Shown: positions 25,813 to 35,160, counted from the stretch's first letter. The stretch: 64,000 nt of DNA from JAPLSN01 sp964482955 (GCA_964482955.1 CAYZZW010000003.1:1-64000), one strand, 5' to 3'. The notes: a model not told the origin generated them from the sequence alone. Numbers and translations: made by a program.

Positions 25813-28800
25813 GTGTTCCTGAAAAGCCTCGAAGTCCACGGATTCAAGAGTTTCGCGGACCGCACCCGCATCGAGTTCTCGGACGGCATCAGCGCCCTGC
25901 TCGGGCCGAACGGCTGCGGCAAGTCCAACGTCGTGGACTCCATCAAGTGGGTCGTCGGCGAGCAGTCCGCCCGTTCCCTCCGCGCCGAGTCGATGGAAGA
26001 CATCATCTTCAACGGCACGGAAACCCGCAAGGCGCTGAGCATGGCGGAAGTCACGCTCGTCATCTCCAACGAACGCGCCCTCCTCTCCATCGACGCTCCC
26101 GAGATCGCCATCCGCCGCCGGCTCTACCGCTCGGGCGAAAGCGAATACTTCATCAACGCCCAGCCCGTGAAGCTCAAGGACATCCGCGAGCTCTTCTGGG
26201 ACACCGGCATCGGCAAGAGCGCCTACTCCGTCATGGAGCAGGGCCGCATCGACCAGATCCTCTCGTCCAAGCCCGAGGAGCGCCGCTACCTGTTCGAGGA
26301 GGCGGCCGGCATCACGAAGCACAAGGTGCGATCGCGCGAAGCCGAGCTCAAGCTCGAGCGCACGGAAGAGAACATGCGCCAGGTCGAGGGTATCCTCGGC
26401 GAGGTGAAGCGCAGCCACGACACGCTCAAGATCCAGTCCGAAAAGACCCTGAGCTACCGCTCGCTCCGCGAGGAGATCTTCCAGGTGGAGCTCGACCTCC
26501 ACCTCATCAGGCTCCGCGGCTTCGTGCAGGAAAAGGCCCGCAAGGACGAGGACATCGCGCGCTGCGTCGCCGAGCGCGATCGCGTGAAGTCGGACATCGA
26601 CCTCATCAACACGACGCTCGAGGAGAGCCTCGACCTCGTCAACTCGATGGAGGCCAAGCTCGTCGAGACGCAGAAGACCGTCTACGGCCTGGCCGTGGAG
26701 CGCGTGGGCAAGGAAAAGGAGCGGAAGCTCCTCGACGAGCGCGTCTCCGAGGCCGGCTCGAAGATCCAGGTGGCGGGCGTCCGCCGGAAGGGCGTCGCGG
26801 AGCGTCTCGAGACCGCGCGCGAGGAATCCGCCGAGAAGGAAGGCGAGCTCGGCTCGCTCCGCCTGCGCGTGCGCGAGATCGAAAAGAACATCGAAGGCTT
26901 CGAGGGCAACATCAAGGCCGCCGAGGAGCAGATCTCGCGCAACGACGCCGCCATCGCGCGAGCGGAAGCGGACATCGTCGATTTCGACAAGCGGACCGCG
27001 GACGCCCAAAAGGAGCTCGACGCGATCACGGACGACATCGTCCGCGAGCTGGACGCGCGTCTCCGCGAATCCGGCTATTCGGCGCAGGAGCGAAAGGCCG
27101 CCGAGGAAGCCATCGACTCGCTCATCGCCGGCATCGGTGCGGTGCTGTCCGGCCGCGCGGCCGTCATCGACGACCTCCAGAAGCTTTCCGACTACTCCAC
27201 CGACGAGGCCAAGGCCATGCTCGGCCGCGCGAAGGACGCGTTGGCCGACGCCGCCGCGCGGGCCGACGAGCTCAAGGCGCGCTACGAAGCCTACAAGAAG
27301 ACGACGCCCGGCTTCATCGACGAGTTCCTGTCGCCCGAGGGCATCATCACGAAAAAGCGCGCCGTGGACGGCCGCATCGCGGGCTTCAAGAAGGGCGTGG
27401 TCGAGCGGCGCGACGCCATCGTCGCCCACCGCGAGGAAAACCGCCGCCTGTCCGAGAAGATCGACGAGTACCGCCGGACCCTCGAAGACCTCCGCGGCAA
27501 CCGCATCCGCATGCAGACCCAGGCGCAGGCCGCCGAGGAGAGCCTCCAGCTCATCCGCCGCGAGATCGCCGCGCAGGAAGGCTACCTCCGGGAGATCGAG
27601 AACGAGATCTTCCTCGAGGAGAAGCGCCTCAAGGAAGCGAAGGAACAGCTTTCGGACGTCGACTCGGAGATCGCGGACATCGAGAAGAAGGGCAAGGAGC
27701 TAACCGCCGAGCTCGAGCGCATCGACTCCGAGATCAAGGTGAAGAACTCCGACCTCTCGAAGCGGCAGGACGAGCTCCGGAAGAAGATGGACGGGCTCGC
27801 CAAGTCGCAGAACGAGCTCGAGCGCCTGCACCTCGCGAACGCGCAGACCGAGACGGAGATCCGCAACGTCAAGGACAACTTCCGCGAGCAGTACGCCCGC
27901 GAGCTGTCCGAGTTCGAGGAGCGCATGTACGAAGTGCGCGTCCCCATCATGGAGCTGCGCGAAAAGCTCGCGGAGCGGAAAGCGAAGCTCAAGGATCTCG
28001 GGTCGGTCAACCTCATGGCGCCCGAGGAGTACGCGGAGGTCAAGGAGCGCTACGACTTCCTCTCGACCCAGCTCGCCGACCTCGAAAAGGCGCGCGAGGA
28101 CCTGAAGCGCATCACGGACGAGATCCGCAACGAGAGCGCCGAGCTCTTCGTCGCCACGTACAACAAGATCAAGAAGAACTTCCACAACCTGTTCCGCCGG
28201 CTCTTCGGCGGCGGCCGCGGCGAGCTCAGGCTCATCGATCCCGACCACGTGCTCGAGTCGGGCATCGAGATCTACGCCCAGCCGCCCGGAAAGAAACTCG
28301 AGAACATCTCGCTCCTGTCGGGCGGCGAAAAGTCGCTCACGGCCATAGGCCTGCTCTTCGCGACGTACATGGTGCGTCCGTCGCCCTTCTGTTTCCTCGA
28401 CGAGATCGACGCGGCGCTCGACGAGCAGAACGTCATCCGCTTCGTGAACCTCCTCCGCGAATTCGGCAGCACGAGCCAGTTCATCGTCATCACGCACAAC
28501 AAGAAGACGGTGACCGGCGCGGACGCCCTGCTCGGCGTCACGATGGAGGAATCGGGCGTGACGAAGGTGATCGCCGTGCGCCTCGAACGGAGCGACGGCA
28601 AGCCCGTGGAGGCGCCGCCCCCGCCGCCGACTTACGACATGGACGAGGACGTCGAGTACGAAAACGGCCGCGAACTGGCGCCCGTGCCCGAGGAAGAAGC
28701 CGCGAAGGAAGCGGCCAAGGAAGCCGCCAAGGCCGAGCGCGCCGCCGCGAAGGAAGCGAAGGATACCAAGGACGCAAAGGATACCAAGGACGCGGAACGG

Positions 28801-28971
28801 AAAGTTCCCGTCGAGGCGAACGACGTCCCCGCCGCCGAGGGCTCGGAGCCGCTGGCTTCGGACGATTCGACCGAGACCGACGAAGCCGCCGCGTCCGCCG
28901 ACGACGCGAACGGGGCCGCCGACGGCGGAACCAGGGGCGCCGACGGCGGAACCGGGGCCGCCGAGGACTGA
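25813..28971 (+). CDS. smc: SMC chromosome-segregation ATPase with unusual centre
   Basis: 1052 residues. N-terminal head with Walker A GPNGCGKS (31-38), long coiled coils, C-terminal head with signature LSGGEKS (about 834) and Walker B CFLDEIDAALDE (about 860). The middle of the coil (about 405-525) should be the hinge but shows none of the usual glycine-rich hinge sequence; it reads DEFLSPEGIITKKRAVDGRI. A tail of about 120 residues follows the head, rich in Lys/Ala/Glu then Asp/Ala. GTG start with GAGGA. Heads an operon with two envelope proteins. Confidence 0.88.
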   Translation: MFLKSLEVHGFKSFADRTRIEFSDGISALLGPNGCGKSNVVDSIKWVVGEQSARSLRAESMEDIIFNGTETRKALSMAEVTLVISNERALLSIDAPEIAIRRRLYRSGESEYFINAQPVKLKDIRELFWDTGIGKSAYSVMEQGRIDQILSSKPEERRYLFEEAAGITKHKVRSREAELKLERTEENMRQVEGILGEVKRSHDTLKIQSEKTLSYRSLREEIFQVELDLHLIRLRGFVQEKARKDEDIARCVAERDRVKSDIDLINTTLEESLDLVNSMEAKLVETQKTVYGLAVERVGKEKERKLLDERVSEAGSKIQVAGVRRKGVAERLETAREESAEKEGELGSLRLRVREIEKNIEGFEGNIKAAEEQISRNDAAIARAEADIVDFDKRTADAQKELDAITDDIVRELDARLRESGYSAQERKAAEEAIDSLIAGIGAVLSGRAAVIDDLQKLSDYSTDEAKAMLGRAKDALADAAARADELKARYEAYKKTTPGFIDEFLSPEGIITKKRAVDGRIAGFKKGVVERRDAIVAHREENRRLSEKIDEYRRTLEDLRGNRIRMQTQAQAAEESLQLIRREIAAQEGYLREIENEIFLEEKRLKEAKEQLSDVDSEIADIEKKGKELTAELERIDSEIKVKNSDLSKRQDELRKKMDGLAKSQNELERLHLANAQTETEIRNVKDNFREQYARELSEFEERMYEVRVPIMELREKLAERKAKLKDLGSVNLMAPEEYAEVKERYDFLSTQLADLEKAREDLKRITDEIRNESAELFVATYNKIKKNFHNLFRRLFGGGRGELRLIDPDHVLESGIEIYAQPPGKKLENISLLSGGEKSLTAIGLLFATYMVRPSPFCFLDEIDAALDEQNVIRFVNLLREFGSTSQFIVITHNKKTVTGADALLGVTMEESGVTKVIAVRLERSDGKPVEAPPPPPTYDMDEDVEYENGRELAPVPEEEAAKEAAKEAAKAERAAAKEAKDTKDAKDTKDAERKVPVEANDVPAAEGSEPLASDDSTETDEAAASADDANGAADGGTRGADGGTGAAED

Positions 28972-28974
28972 TCG

Positions 28975-29580
28975 GTGCCGAATCCCCTCGAGACCGCGAA
29001 GGACCTGGTCGGCAAGACGCTGGCGGGGCTCGCGACGCTCCCCAAGACGGCGATCGGCGCGATCACCCGGCGCGCGAGGCCGCCGTCGCCGCGCGCGGAA
29101 GCCGACGACGGATTCGGCATCCCGGACGTGGACGGACTTCACGGCGGGTCCATCGACAAGCGCGCCTTCGCGTCGGCGTCCAAGCCGTCCGCGGACGGGG
29201 TCGTTGCCCGCGTCGCGCGCGCGAAGGGCCGCATGGGCGACGCGATCGCGCGGAATCCCCTGCTGGCCATCGTGCCCGCCGCGGCGCTCGTCGTCGTCGG
29301 CCTCTGCGTCGTATTCGTGATGATCTCGTATCTGCCGCCCGCGGAAATCGGAAGCTCGGACGCCCGGGCATCGAAGGAAGCGCGAGAACTCCTCGATTCG
29401 TTCGTCGTCCCTTTCGACGATCCCCTCGATCCCGAGCCCGCGCTGGCGCGTCCGCGGAAAGCGCGGTATAATCGGTCCGAAGCCGAACGGGCGTGGTTCG
29501 ATATCGGGACCGTCGACGTCTCCGAAGCCGGACGGAAAAACAGAGAGGATCTCAATGAGCTGTTCTCCGTCATCGAATAG
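28975..29580 (+). CDS. Single-pass membrane protein of the smc operon
   Basis: 201 residues with a cytoplasmic N-terminus of about 95 residues, one helix (about 98-120, LLAIVPAAALVVVGLCVVFVM) and an outside C-terminal part. No family recognised. GTG start 3 bases after the smc stop; the last 26 bases overlap the next gene. Confidence 0.7.
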   Translation: MPNPLETAKDLVGKTLAGLATLPKTAIGAITRRARPPSPRAEADDGFGIPDVDGLHGGSIDKRAFASASKPSADGVVARVARAKGRMGDAIARNPLLAIVPAAALVVVGLCVVFVMISYLPPAEIGSSDARASKEARELLDSFVVPFDDPLDPEPALARPRKARYNRSEAERAWFDIGTVDVSEAGRKNREDLNELFSVIE

Positions 29581-30940
29581 GCGATTCCCGGCGATCCTCG
29601 CCGCCGCGCTGTGCCTTGCCGCGCGCTCCGTCGCGGCCGATCCCGGCGAGGTCGAGATCGTCGAGCTGCTCGTGGCCGCCCCGCCCATGCGCGCCGCGGT
29701 GGAAATCGTGTACGTCGGCGAACTGCCCGCGCCTGAGCTCAAAACCGCCACGATGCCGGCAAAGTCCGCGTCCTTGCCGGAACCTCAACCGAAGGCGAAA
29801 GCGCCCGCGGCCGCCGCGAAGCCGGCGTCGCCCGCGCCCGCGAAATCCGCTGCCCAGGCGACACAGCCCGCCACGCAAACAAAGCCCGCGACCCCCGCAA
29901 CTCCCGCGAAAGGCGCGGAAGCTGCCAAGCCCGCTCCCAAGGCCGAAGCCGCGAAGCAGGCGGAGCCGAAACCGGCAAACGCGGAGACGGCGAAACCCGC
30001 GGCTCCGGAACGCAAGCCGGTGGAAACGCCTTCGGTGCCCCCGTCGAAAACCCCGGTGACCGCTCCCGCGAACGCCGCACCGATACCGCAGACCTGGAAG
30101 GACGTGAACGCGATCCTGCGCGAACGTTTCGAAATCCTCATTCCCGGCTCGTCGTGGACCTACCTCGGCGACATCTACGGCCGCGAAGGGCTCCGACACG
30201 ACTCGCGCCGCTTCGAGGGCGCGAACGCCGTCTTCGCCTTCGTGCCAGAGCGCGTGGGCGAATACTACCTGCGCTTCAAGCGCCAGGACCCGGTGCGCGG
30301 CGTCAACGAAGACCGCGTGGTGAAAGTGACGGTAGCCGTCGACGCCGCTGCGTTCGCCGCGCCCGAGGCAAAGGATTCGGGCGCGTCCGCCGCGGTATCC
30401 GGAAACGCCAAGCCCGCCGCCGGATCCGCGGCTCCCGCAAGTTCGCCGAGCGCGGAAGGCCAATCCAAACCGTCCGCCGCGACGCCCTCCGCGTCCGCAT
30501 CATCGGCGGCCGCGGCGGCCTCGACGCCCGGAACCGCATCGCCCGCGGCGGGAACGCCCGCTCCGAGCGCCGCCGGCGTCCCCGGCGCGGCGCCCTCTCA
30601 GAGCGCCGCGCCTGCCGACTCCCAAGCCGCCGTAAAGCCGGAAGACGTTCCGTCCGCCCCCGACACCCTCGTCGCCTACGCCCGCGACGAACTGGCAGCC
30701 AAGCGCCCGCACAACGCCATCGCCGTCCTCGACCGCTACTTGGCGCTGTATCCCGCCGGCTCCGACGAAGTCTTCATGCTGCTCGGAAAGGCGTACGAAA
30801 CCGACGGCCCCTACCGCGACATCCGCAAGGCCCACGCGAACTACAAGCGCGTCCGCGACGAGTACCCGCGCAGCAAGTTCTGGAAGGAAGCCTCGGAGCG
30901 CGTCGCGTACATCGAGCGGCGATATTTCGATATCAGGTAG
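29555..30940 (+). CDS. Exported Ala/Pro-rich protein with TPR-like C-terminus
   Basis: 461 residues: signal peptide (about 1-28), two low-complexity Ala/Pro/Lys linkers (about 75-175 and 270-365), a small folded segment between them (WKDVNAILRERFEILIPGSSW) and a C-terminal TPR-like helical pair (LVAYARDELAAKRPHNAIAV). Probably periplasmic and wall-spanning. ATG lies inside the preceding gene with an AGAGAGG site. Known function: none. Confidence 0.75.
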   Translation: MSCSPSSNRRFPAILAAALCLAARSVAADPGEVEIVELLVAAPPMRAAVEIVYVGELPAPELKTATMPAKSASLPEPQPKAKAPAAAAKPASPAPAKSAAQATQPATQTKPATPATPAKGAEAAKPAPKAEAAKQAEPKPANAETAKPAAPERKPVETPSVPPSKTPVTAPANAAPIPQTWKDVNAILRERFEILIPGSSWTYLGDIYGREGLRHDSRRFEGANAVFAFVPERVGEYYLRFKRQDPVRGVNEDRVVKVTVAVDAAAFAAPEAKDSGASAAVSGNAKPAAGSAAPASSPSAEGQSKPSAATPSASASSAAAAASTPGTASPAAGTPAPSAAGVPGAAPSQSAAPADSQAAVKPEDVPSAPDTLVAYARDELAAKRPHNAIAVLDRYLALYPAGSDEVFMLLGKAYETDGPYRDIRKAHANYKRVRDEYPRSKFWKEASERVAYIERRYFDIR

Positions 30941-30991
30941 AACGGCAGCACGCTCTCGACGAGCCTGTCGGTGGCGTCTTCGCGCACGCCG
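30941..30991 (-). pseudogene. Remnant of a DJ-1/PfpI gene 3' end
   Basis: Read on the minus strand this gives EDATDRLVESVLPF, aligning with EDAADKLAETVLLF at the C-terminus of the intact DJ-1 gene at 32654, but with no stop codon afterwards and no homology upstream of about 30995. It looks like a decayed duplicate. Confidence 0.55.
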
Positions 30992-31147
30992 TCTTCGAAA
31001 GGGGAGCGGCCTGGAGGTACGAGCGTGTTCCGCAGCCGTCCATGCCGAGCATGACGACATCGCGCAGGGTTAGGCGGGTCTACGAGACGACGCGAACTCG
31101 AGGGCCGCGGGCGTCCTTGGCCACGAGTGGCTCGTACGAAGGAACTC

Positions 31148-31170
31148 CCGCGAGTCCGACGGGCTCCTAG
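31148..31170 (-). repeat. CTAG-ended repeat terminus, copy D
   Basis: On the minus strand the sequence is CTAGGAGCCCGTCGGACTCG, matching the end of the elements at 16407, 53028 and 55630. Its TAG is the stop codon of the rhodanese gene. The far end of this copy is not clear. Confidence 0.65.
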
Positions 31171-31520
31171 CGCGGCATGTCGAAGAGGCCGCCGGCGCTG
31201 TGGACGTCGGTATACCCCGCTTTCCTGAGTATCCTCGCGGCGTTCGCGCTGCGGGCTCCCGAGGCGCAGTACAGGACGATCGGCTCGTCGCGGCGCAGCT
31301 CGGACAGGCGCGAGGGCAGCTCGTCCACCGGGATGTTGCGGGCTTTCGGATAGGCGCCGCCCGAGAACTCCCCGCGGGAGCGCACGTCCACCACGCGGGC
31401 GCCCGCGGCGATCTTTTCGCGCACGAGCGAGACGGGCGCCTTGCGGTTCGTGATCGACCGGAAAACGAAGTAGGCCGCGATGACCGCGAGCCCGATCCAG
31501 GTCCCCAGGTTTTCGTTCAT
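31167..31520 (-). CDS. Membrane-anchored rhodanese-domain protein
   Basis: 117 residues: one N-terminal helix (about 7-22) and a single rhodanese domain with the sulfur-carrying Cys in YCASGARSANAA. Transfers sulfane sulfur; probably faces the cytoplasm or periplasm at the membrane. GGAG site before the ATG. Ten bases downstream of the glutaredoxin gene, so same transcript. Confidence 0.88.
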   Translation of the reverse strand: MNENLGTWIGLAVIAAYFVFRSITNRKAPVSLVREKIAAGARVVDVRSRGEFSGGAYPKARNIPVDELPSRLSELRRDEPIVLYCASGARSANAARILRKAGYTDVHSAGGLFDMPR

Positions 31521-31530
31521 CGTCGGCTCC

Positions 31531-31761
31531 TCAGCTCTTGAGCGCCCGCTCGATCTCGGCGGGCCGGTACCCCACGAGGATCCGGCCGTTCACGTCGATG
31601 ACCGGCACGCCCATCTGCCTGGACTTGCGCACCATCTCGTCGGCGCGCCCGGCGTCCCGCGAGACGTCGTAATCCTCGAAGCGCACCTGCTTTTTCTTCA
31701 GGAATTCCTTCACCATCGTGCAATAGGGGCAGGAAGGGGTGGAATACACGGTCACTCTCAT
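31531..31761 (-). CDS. Glutaredoxin-like protein (NrdH/UXX type)
   Basis: 76 residues, redox motif CPYC at 11-14 and the cis-Pro in MGVPVIDVNG: a thioredoxin-fold disulfide reductase. It lies between a rhodanese and a Crp/Fnr regulator, which suggests a role in sulfur, thiol or nitrosative stress handling. Confidence 0.9.
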   Translation of the reverse strand: MRVTVYSTPSCPYCTMVKEFLKKKQVRFEDYDVSRDAGRADEMVRKSRQMGVPVIDVNGRILVGYRPAEIERALKS

Positions 31762-31828
31762 GTCGGCCTCCTCGAGCGTCGTCCCCGGCTTCGCCGGCGA
31801 GCCGCGGCTGGTTTCGCGGCTCGACTGA

Positions 31829-31870
31829 AGGATACCGAGTTCTGGGATTCCGGTCCGTGACTGCGGTCAC
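31829..31870 (-). promoter_or_regulatory. Crp/Fnr-type operator and -10 box for glutaredoxin-rhodanese
   Basis: Perfect palindrome GTGAC-TGCG-GTCAC (31857-31870), overlapping the stop codon of the Crp/Fnr gene. A TATCCT -10 box lies at 31834-31829. The start predicted 7 bases later places the operator centre at about -41.5, the class II activator position for this family. Confidence 0.6.
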
Positions 31871-32550
31871 ATTGCCGTGTCGAAAGCGGGTTTGAGGGCG
31901 ATCGATCCGCGGCCGAGCTCGAGGAGGCCGCGCTGCTCCCAGTCTTTCAGGATGCGGCTCACGACCTCGCGCGAGGTGCCGAGATGGTCGGCCATCCCCT
32001 GATGCGTGGCGAGCACGCGGCGGCCCGACGCCTGTGCGGCCGCCTCGGAGAGCCACTGCCTCAGGCGCTCGTCGACGTGCCGGAACGCGACCTCCTCGAC
32101 GAGCTCCATCACGGCGAGGATCCGCGACGAGTATTGGTCGAGCACGTAGTCGCGGAAGCTGGTTCCCTCGGCGAGGAGGACGCGCACGGTCTCCACGGGA
32201 AGGAAGGCGGCGACGGTATCGCGTTCGGCCGCGACGGTGGCGGGAAAGGAACGCAGGCTTTTGCCGCACCCCGAGCTCAGGATGCAGGTTTCGCCCGCCT
32301 CGATCCTGTACAGCGTGATCTCCCGTCCGGATTCGGCGGTCTTGAACACGCGGATCGAGCCAGCGACCACGAAGGGCACGCTGCCGCAGGTCTGGCCCTC
32401 GCGCATGATGATCTCGCCCCCGGCCATTTCGCGGAACTGGAGACGGTCGGCGACGGCGCGCCACTTCGGCTTCGGCCATTCCGCTTCGGGGAACAGCCCC
32501 CCGAACGCATCGTCGAATCTCTTCATCCTCTCGGCCTGGCTCAACGGCAT
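31867..32550 (-). CDS. Crp/Fnr family regulator
   Basis: 227 residues: cyclic-nucleotide-type beta barrel (about 20-140), dimer helix, and winged helix with recognition segment TSREVVSRILKDWEQRG. Two cysteines (ILSSGCGKS and the earlier GQTCGS) lie in the sensor part. The context of rhodanese and glutaredoxin genes recalls HcpR-type regulators, but this is inference. ATG 32550 has GGAGG six bases upstream. Confidence 0.87.
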   Translation of the reverse strand: MPLSQAERMKRFDDAFGGLFPEAEWPKPKWRAVADRLQFREMAGGEIIMREGQTCGSVPFVVAGSIRVFKTAESGREITLYRIEAGETCILSSGCGKSLRSFPATVAAERDTVAAFLPVETVRVLLAEGTSFRDYVLDQYSSRILAVMELVEEVAFRHVDERLRQWLSEAAAQASGRRVLATHQGMADHLGTSREVVSRILKDWEQRGLLELGRGSIALKPAFDTAM

Positions 32551-32653
32551 CGCGCGCCTCCGGCGGCCAGTATGGCGCATTTCGGGGTTTCGCGCGACCG
32601 GAGCGCATATCGCGGCCGCGATATGGCCGCCAGGCCGTCGAATGCGATTTTCG

Positions 32654-33202
32654 TCAGAACAGCAGCACCGTCTCGGCGAGCTTGTCGGCGGCGTCTTCGC
32701 CGGCGAGGGCGTTGATCAGGGCGTAGGAGAATTCGCCCGCGGTGCCGGCCGCGCGCGAGGTGATCAGTTTTCCGTCGACGACGACGCGGTCCTCGGAGAA
32801 GGTGCCGCCCGCCACGCGGCTTTCCATGCCGGGAAAGCAGGTAAAGGCCCGGCCTTTGAGGAGACCGCAGGCTTCGCCCAGGACGAGCGCGGGCGCCGCG
32901 CAGATGGCTCCGATGACCGCCCCTTTGTCGGCGTGGCGCTTCAGGAAGGCGGCGACCTTCGGATCGGAAGCGAGGCGTTCGGAACCTTTGCCGCCTCCGG
33001 GGACGACGACGCAATCGTAGTCCTTGTCGAGGGCTGCGGGCCCCGCGTCGGGCACGACCGATATGCCTCGCGCTCCGCGGATCGGGGCGGGCGTCACGCC
33101 GGCGGTCGTCACGTCCACTTCGGCCCTGCGGAGATAGTCGACGGGGGTGAGCGCCTCCACTTCCTCGAAGCCTTCGGCCAAGAGCACGCACGCGGTCTTC
33201 AT
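32654..33202 (-). CDS. DJ-1/PfpI family protein
   Basis: 182 residues, typical of the DJ-1 class. Nucleophile elbow GAICAAPAL with conserved Cys and the upstream acidic EGFEEVEALT. Members act as deglycases, chaperones or oxidative-stress proteins. GGAG before the ATG. A 51-bp remnant of a similar 3' end lies at 30941. Confidence 0.9.
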   Translation of the reverse strand: MKTACVLLAEGFEEVEALTPVDYLRRAEVDVTTAGVTPAPIRGARGISVVPDAGPAALDKDYDCVVVPGGGKGSERLASDPKVAAFLKRHADKGAVIGAICAAPALVLGEACGLLKGRAFTCFPGMESRVAGGTFSEDRVVVDGKLITSRAAGTAGEFSYALINALAGEDAADKLAETVLLF

Positions 33203-33344
33203 GGTCCACTCCTCGATCGTTGATGGCGGTCGGCATGGTCCGGACCGTCACGTTCAAGTATAACGATCTCAAGGCGATCCCGCTCGGCGCCGTCGTCGCG
33301 AAGGCGTGCGGTTTCCTCCAGGCGCACACCTCGCGTTCGCCGCT

Positions 33345-35057
33345 TCACGCCGTGGCGACGCGGTTCCGCCCGAGTTCCTTGGCGCGGTACATGGCTCCGT
33401 CGGCCGCGCGCAGGAGCGTTTCGAGGTCCGCGTCGCCCGGTTGGAGCTCGGCGGTCCCGATGCTCACCGTCACGCGGATCGGGGGACCGCCGCACTCGCA
33501 CGGAGAGCCTTCCACCACGGCGCGGAGCCGCTCCGCGAAGACGGCCGCCTCGGCCAGCCGCGTGTTCGGCAGCAGGATGCCGAATTCCTCCCCGCCGAGC
33601 CGCGCCGGAAGGTCGGCGTCGCGCGCCACGCCGCGGATGAGCCCCGCCACCGACTTGAGCGCGTCGTCCCCCGCGTGGTGTCCGCGCGTGTCGTTGATGA
33701 GCTTGAAGCGGTCGATGTCGAGCATGCAGAAGGACAACGGCGTCGCGTAGCGGCGCGCCTTCGCGAGTTCGCGCTCCGCCACCGAGAAGAAAGCCCGCCG
33801 GTTCGCCAGGCCCGTGAGGTCGTCGGTCAGGGCCTGTTCCTCGAGCAGCGCGTTGAGTTCCCAGATGCGGTCGTCGGCGCGCTTCTGGGCGATGATGGTC
33901 CACACGAGATCCACGATGAACGACACGAGCGCCACGTCCTCGTCGGTGTAGTCCGTCGCCTTGTTGCCGACGCCGAGGATGGCCACGATCTTGCCGTCGC
34001 GGATGGTGGGGGCGACGAGCTCGCGGACGAGCGGCGCGTGGCCCGCGGGAAGGCCCTTGCGATGGGCGAGGGCGGCGTAGTCGTTGTGGATCACGGGTTT
34101 CCGCTCGCGCACGCAGTCGACCCAGACGCCGGCGCAGTCGATCGGGTAGTGCGTCTCGCCGGGACGGGCGTCGCAGTACTCGCGCGCGGTCCGGGTCGAC
34201 CAGGCCTGGAGGGAGAGGGCGCCCGCGTCCTCGTCGACGAAGTGGTAGAACCCGATGACGCTCCCGGTCAATTCCTCGATCTCGTCCAGCGCCTTGACCA
34301 TCAGTTCCTTGACGGCGTGGTCGGGAGCGAACTCGCGCAACGCCAATCGGACGCGTAGTATCGCGTAGGCGCGCGATTTCTCGCCGATCATCCGGCCGTT
34401 TTCGAGGAGCACGCGGTTCCCGATCATGCCCACGAGGGAAAAGGTGAGCGCGACGAACAGCGCCATGTAGACCACGAGCACGACGGCGCTCGCGGAGGGC
34501 GATCCGAAGAAATCTGCGGGCGACGGGGCGAACAGATTGATCGCGATCCGGATCAGGCTGGAGAGGGCGAACAGGCCGAGGACGGCGGCGGCGCGCGCGC
34601 CGACGCGACGCAGTTCCGGTTCGGGTCGCGAGAGGATCGCGACGCCTCGCAGCGACAGGAAGGCGAGGACGGCGCTGAGCGCTAGCTCCCGGGCGTTGAG
34701 GTCCGGTCGGACCGCGAAGAACCAGGCGTTGACCGACACGAAGGCGGCCGCGGCCAGCCAGTCGGGCCATTCCCGCCCGGAAACGCCCGCGTTCCGCCGC
34801 AGACCCTTGAGCAGCAGGACGTAGCCGACGGCCGTCGCCGCGTTGCCCCCCACGACGGACAGCGCCTCTGGGATGGAGCCGCGGCCCATGACGAGCGCGA
34901 GGCTCGCGAAATGCAGGACGTAGTCCGCGAGCCACAGCCCGAGGCCGCGATAGCGGCGGCGATACTGTCCCCACAGCGCGACCATGACGGCCAGACACAC
35001 GAGCGCGCAGGTCGCGTAGCATACGATGACCGCGCGCGTGTCGATGACGAACGGCAT
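33345..35057 (-). CDS. Membrane diguanylate cyclase with GAF domain
   Basis: 570 residues: seven or eight membrane helices in the first 220 residues (7TM-type sensor), a GAF domain (about 235-400) and a GGDEF domain with an intact GGEEF active site in ARLGGEEFGILLP. No RxxD inhibition site stands out. Makes c-di-GMP. A TATGGT box 6 bases before the ATG suggests a leaderless message. Confidence 0.92.
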   Translation of the reverse strand: MPFVIDTRAVIVCYATCALVCLAVMVALWGQYRRRYRGLGLWLADYVLHFASLALVMGRGSIPEALSVVGGNAATAVGYVLLLKGLRRNAGVSGREWPDWLAAAAFVSVNAWFFAVRPDLNARELALSAVLAFLSLRGVAILSRPEPELRRVGARAAAVLGLFALSSLIRIAINLFAPSPADFFGSPSASAVVLVVYMALFVALTFSLVGMIGNRVLLENGRMIGEKSRAYAILRVRLALREFAPDHAVKELMVKALDEIEELTGSVIGFYHFVDEDAGALSLQAWSTRTAREYCDARPGETHYPIDCAGVWVDCVRERKPVIHNDYAALAHRKGLPAGHAPLVRELVAPTIRDGKIVAILGVGNKATDYTDEDVALVSFIVDLVWTIIAQKRADDRIWELNALLEEQALTDDLTGLANRRAFFSVAERELAKARRYATPLSFCMLDIDRFKLINDTRGHHAGDDALKSVAGLIRGVARDADLPARLGGEEFGILLPNTRLAEAAVFAERLRAVVEGSPCECGGPPIRVTVSIGTAELQPGDADLETLLRAADGAMYRAKELGRNRVATA

Positions 35058-35131
35058 CCCGTAACCATAATGCGGGCGGCTAAGCGCCGCCAGACCGAAA
35101 CGATCATCCGCGGCGCGCCGACGCGCGCTCT

Positions 35132-35160
35132 TTGCGCCGCGGCGGGAGTCGTGCTACGAT
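35132..35160 (+). promoter_or_regulatory. alaX promoter, probably leaderless
   Basis: TTGCGC (35132-35137), 17 bases, TACGAT (35155-35160), then only five bases to the ATG at 35166. Confidence 0.65.

Noticed and set aside
27700..29751. Long minus-strand frame opposite the smc operon
   Set aside because: It is antisense to coiled-coil codons, and all expected motifs are on the plus strand.
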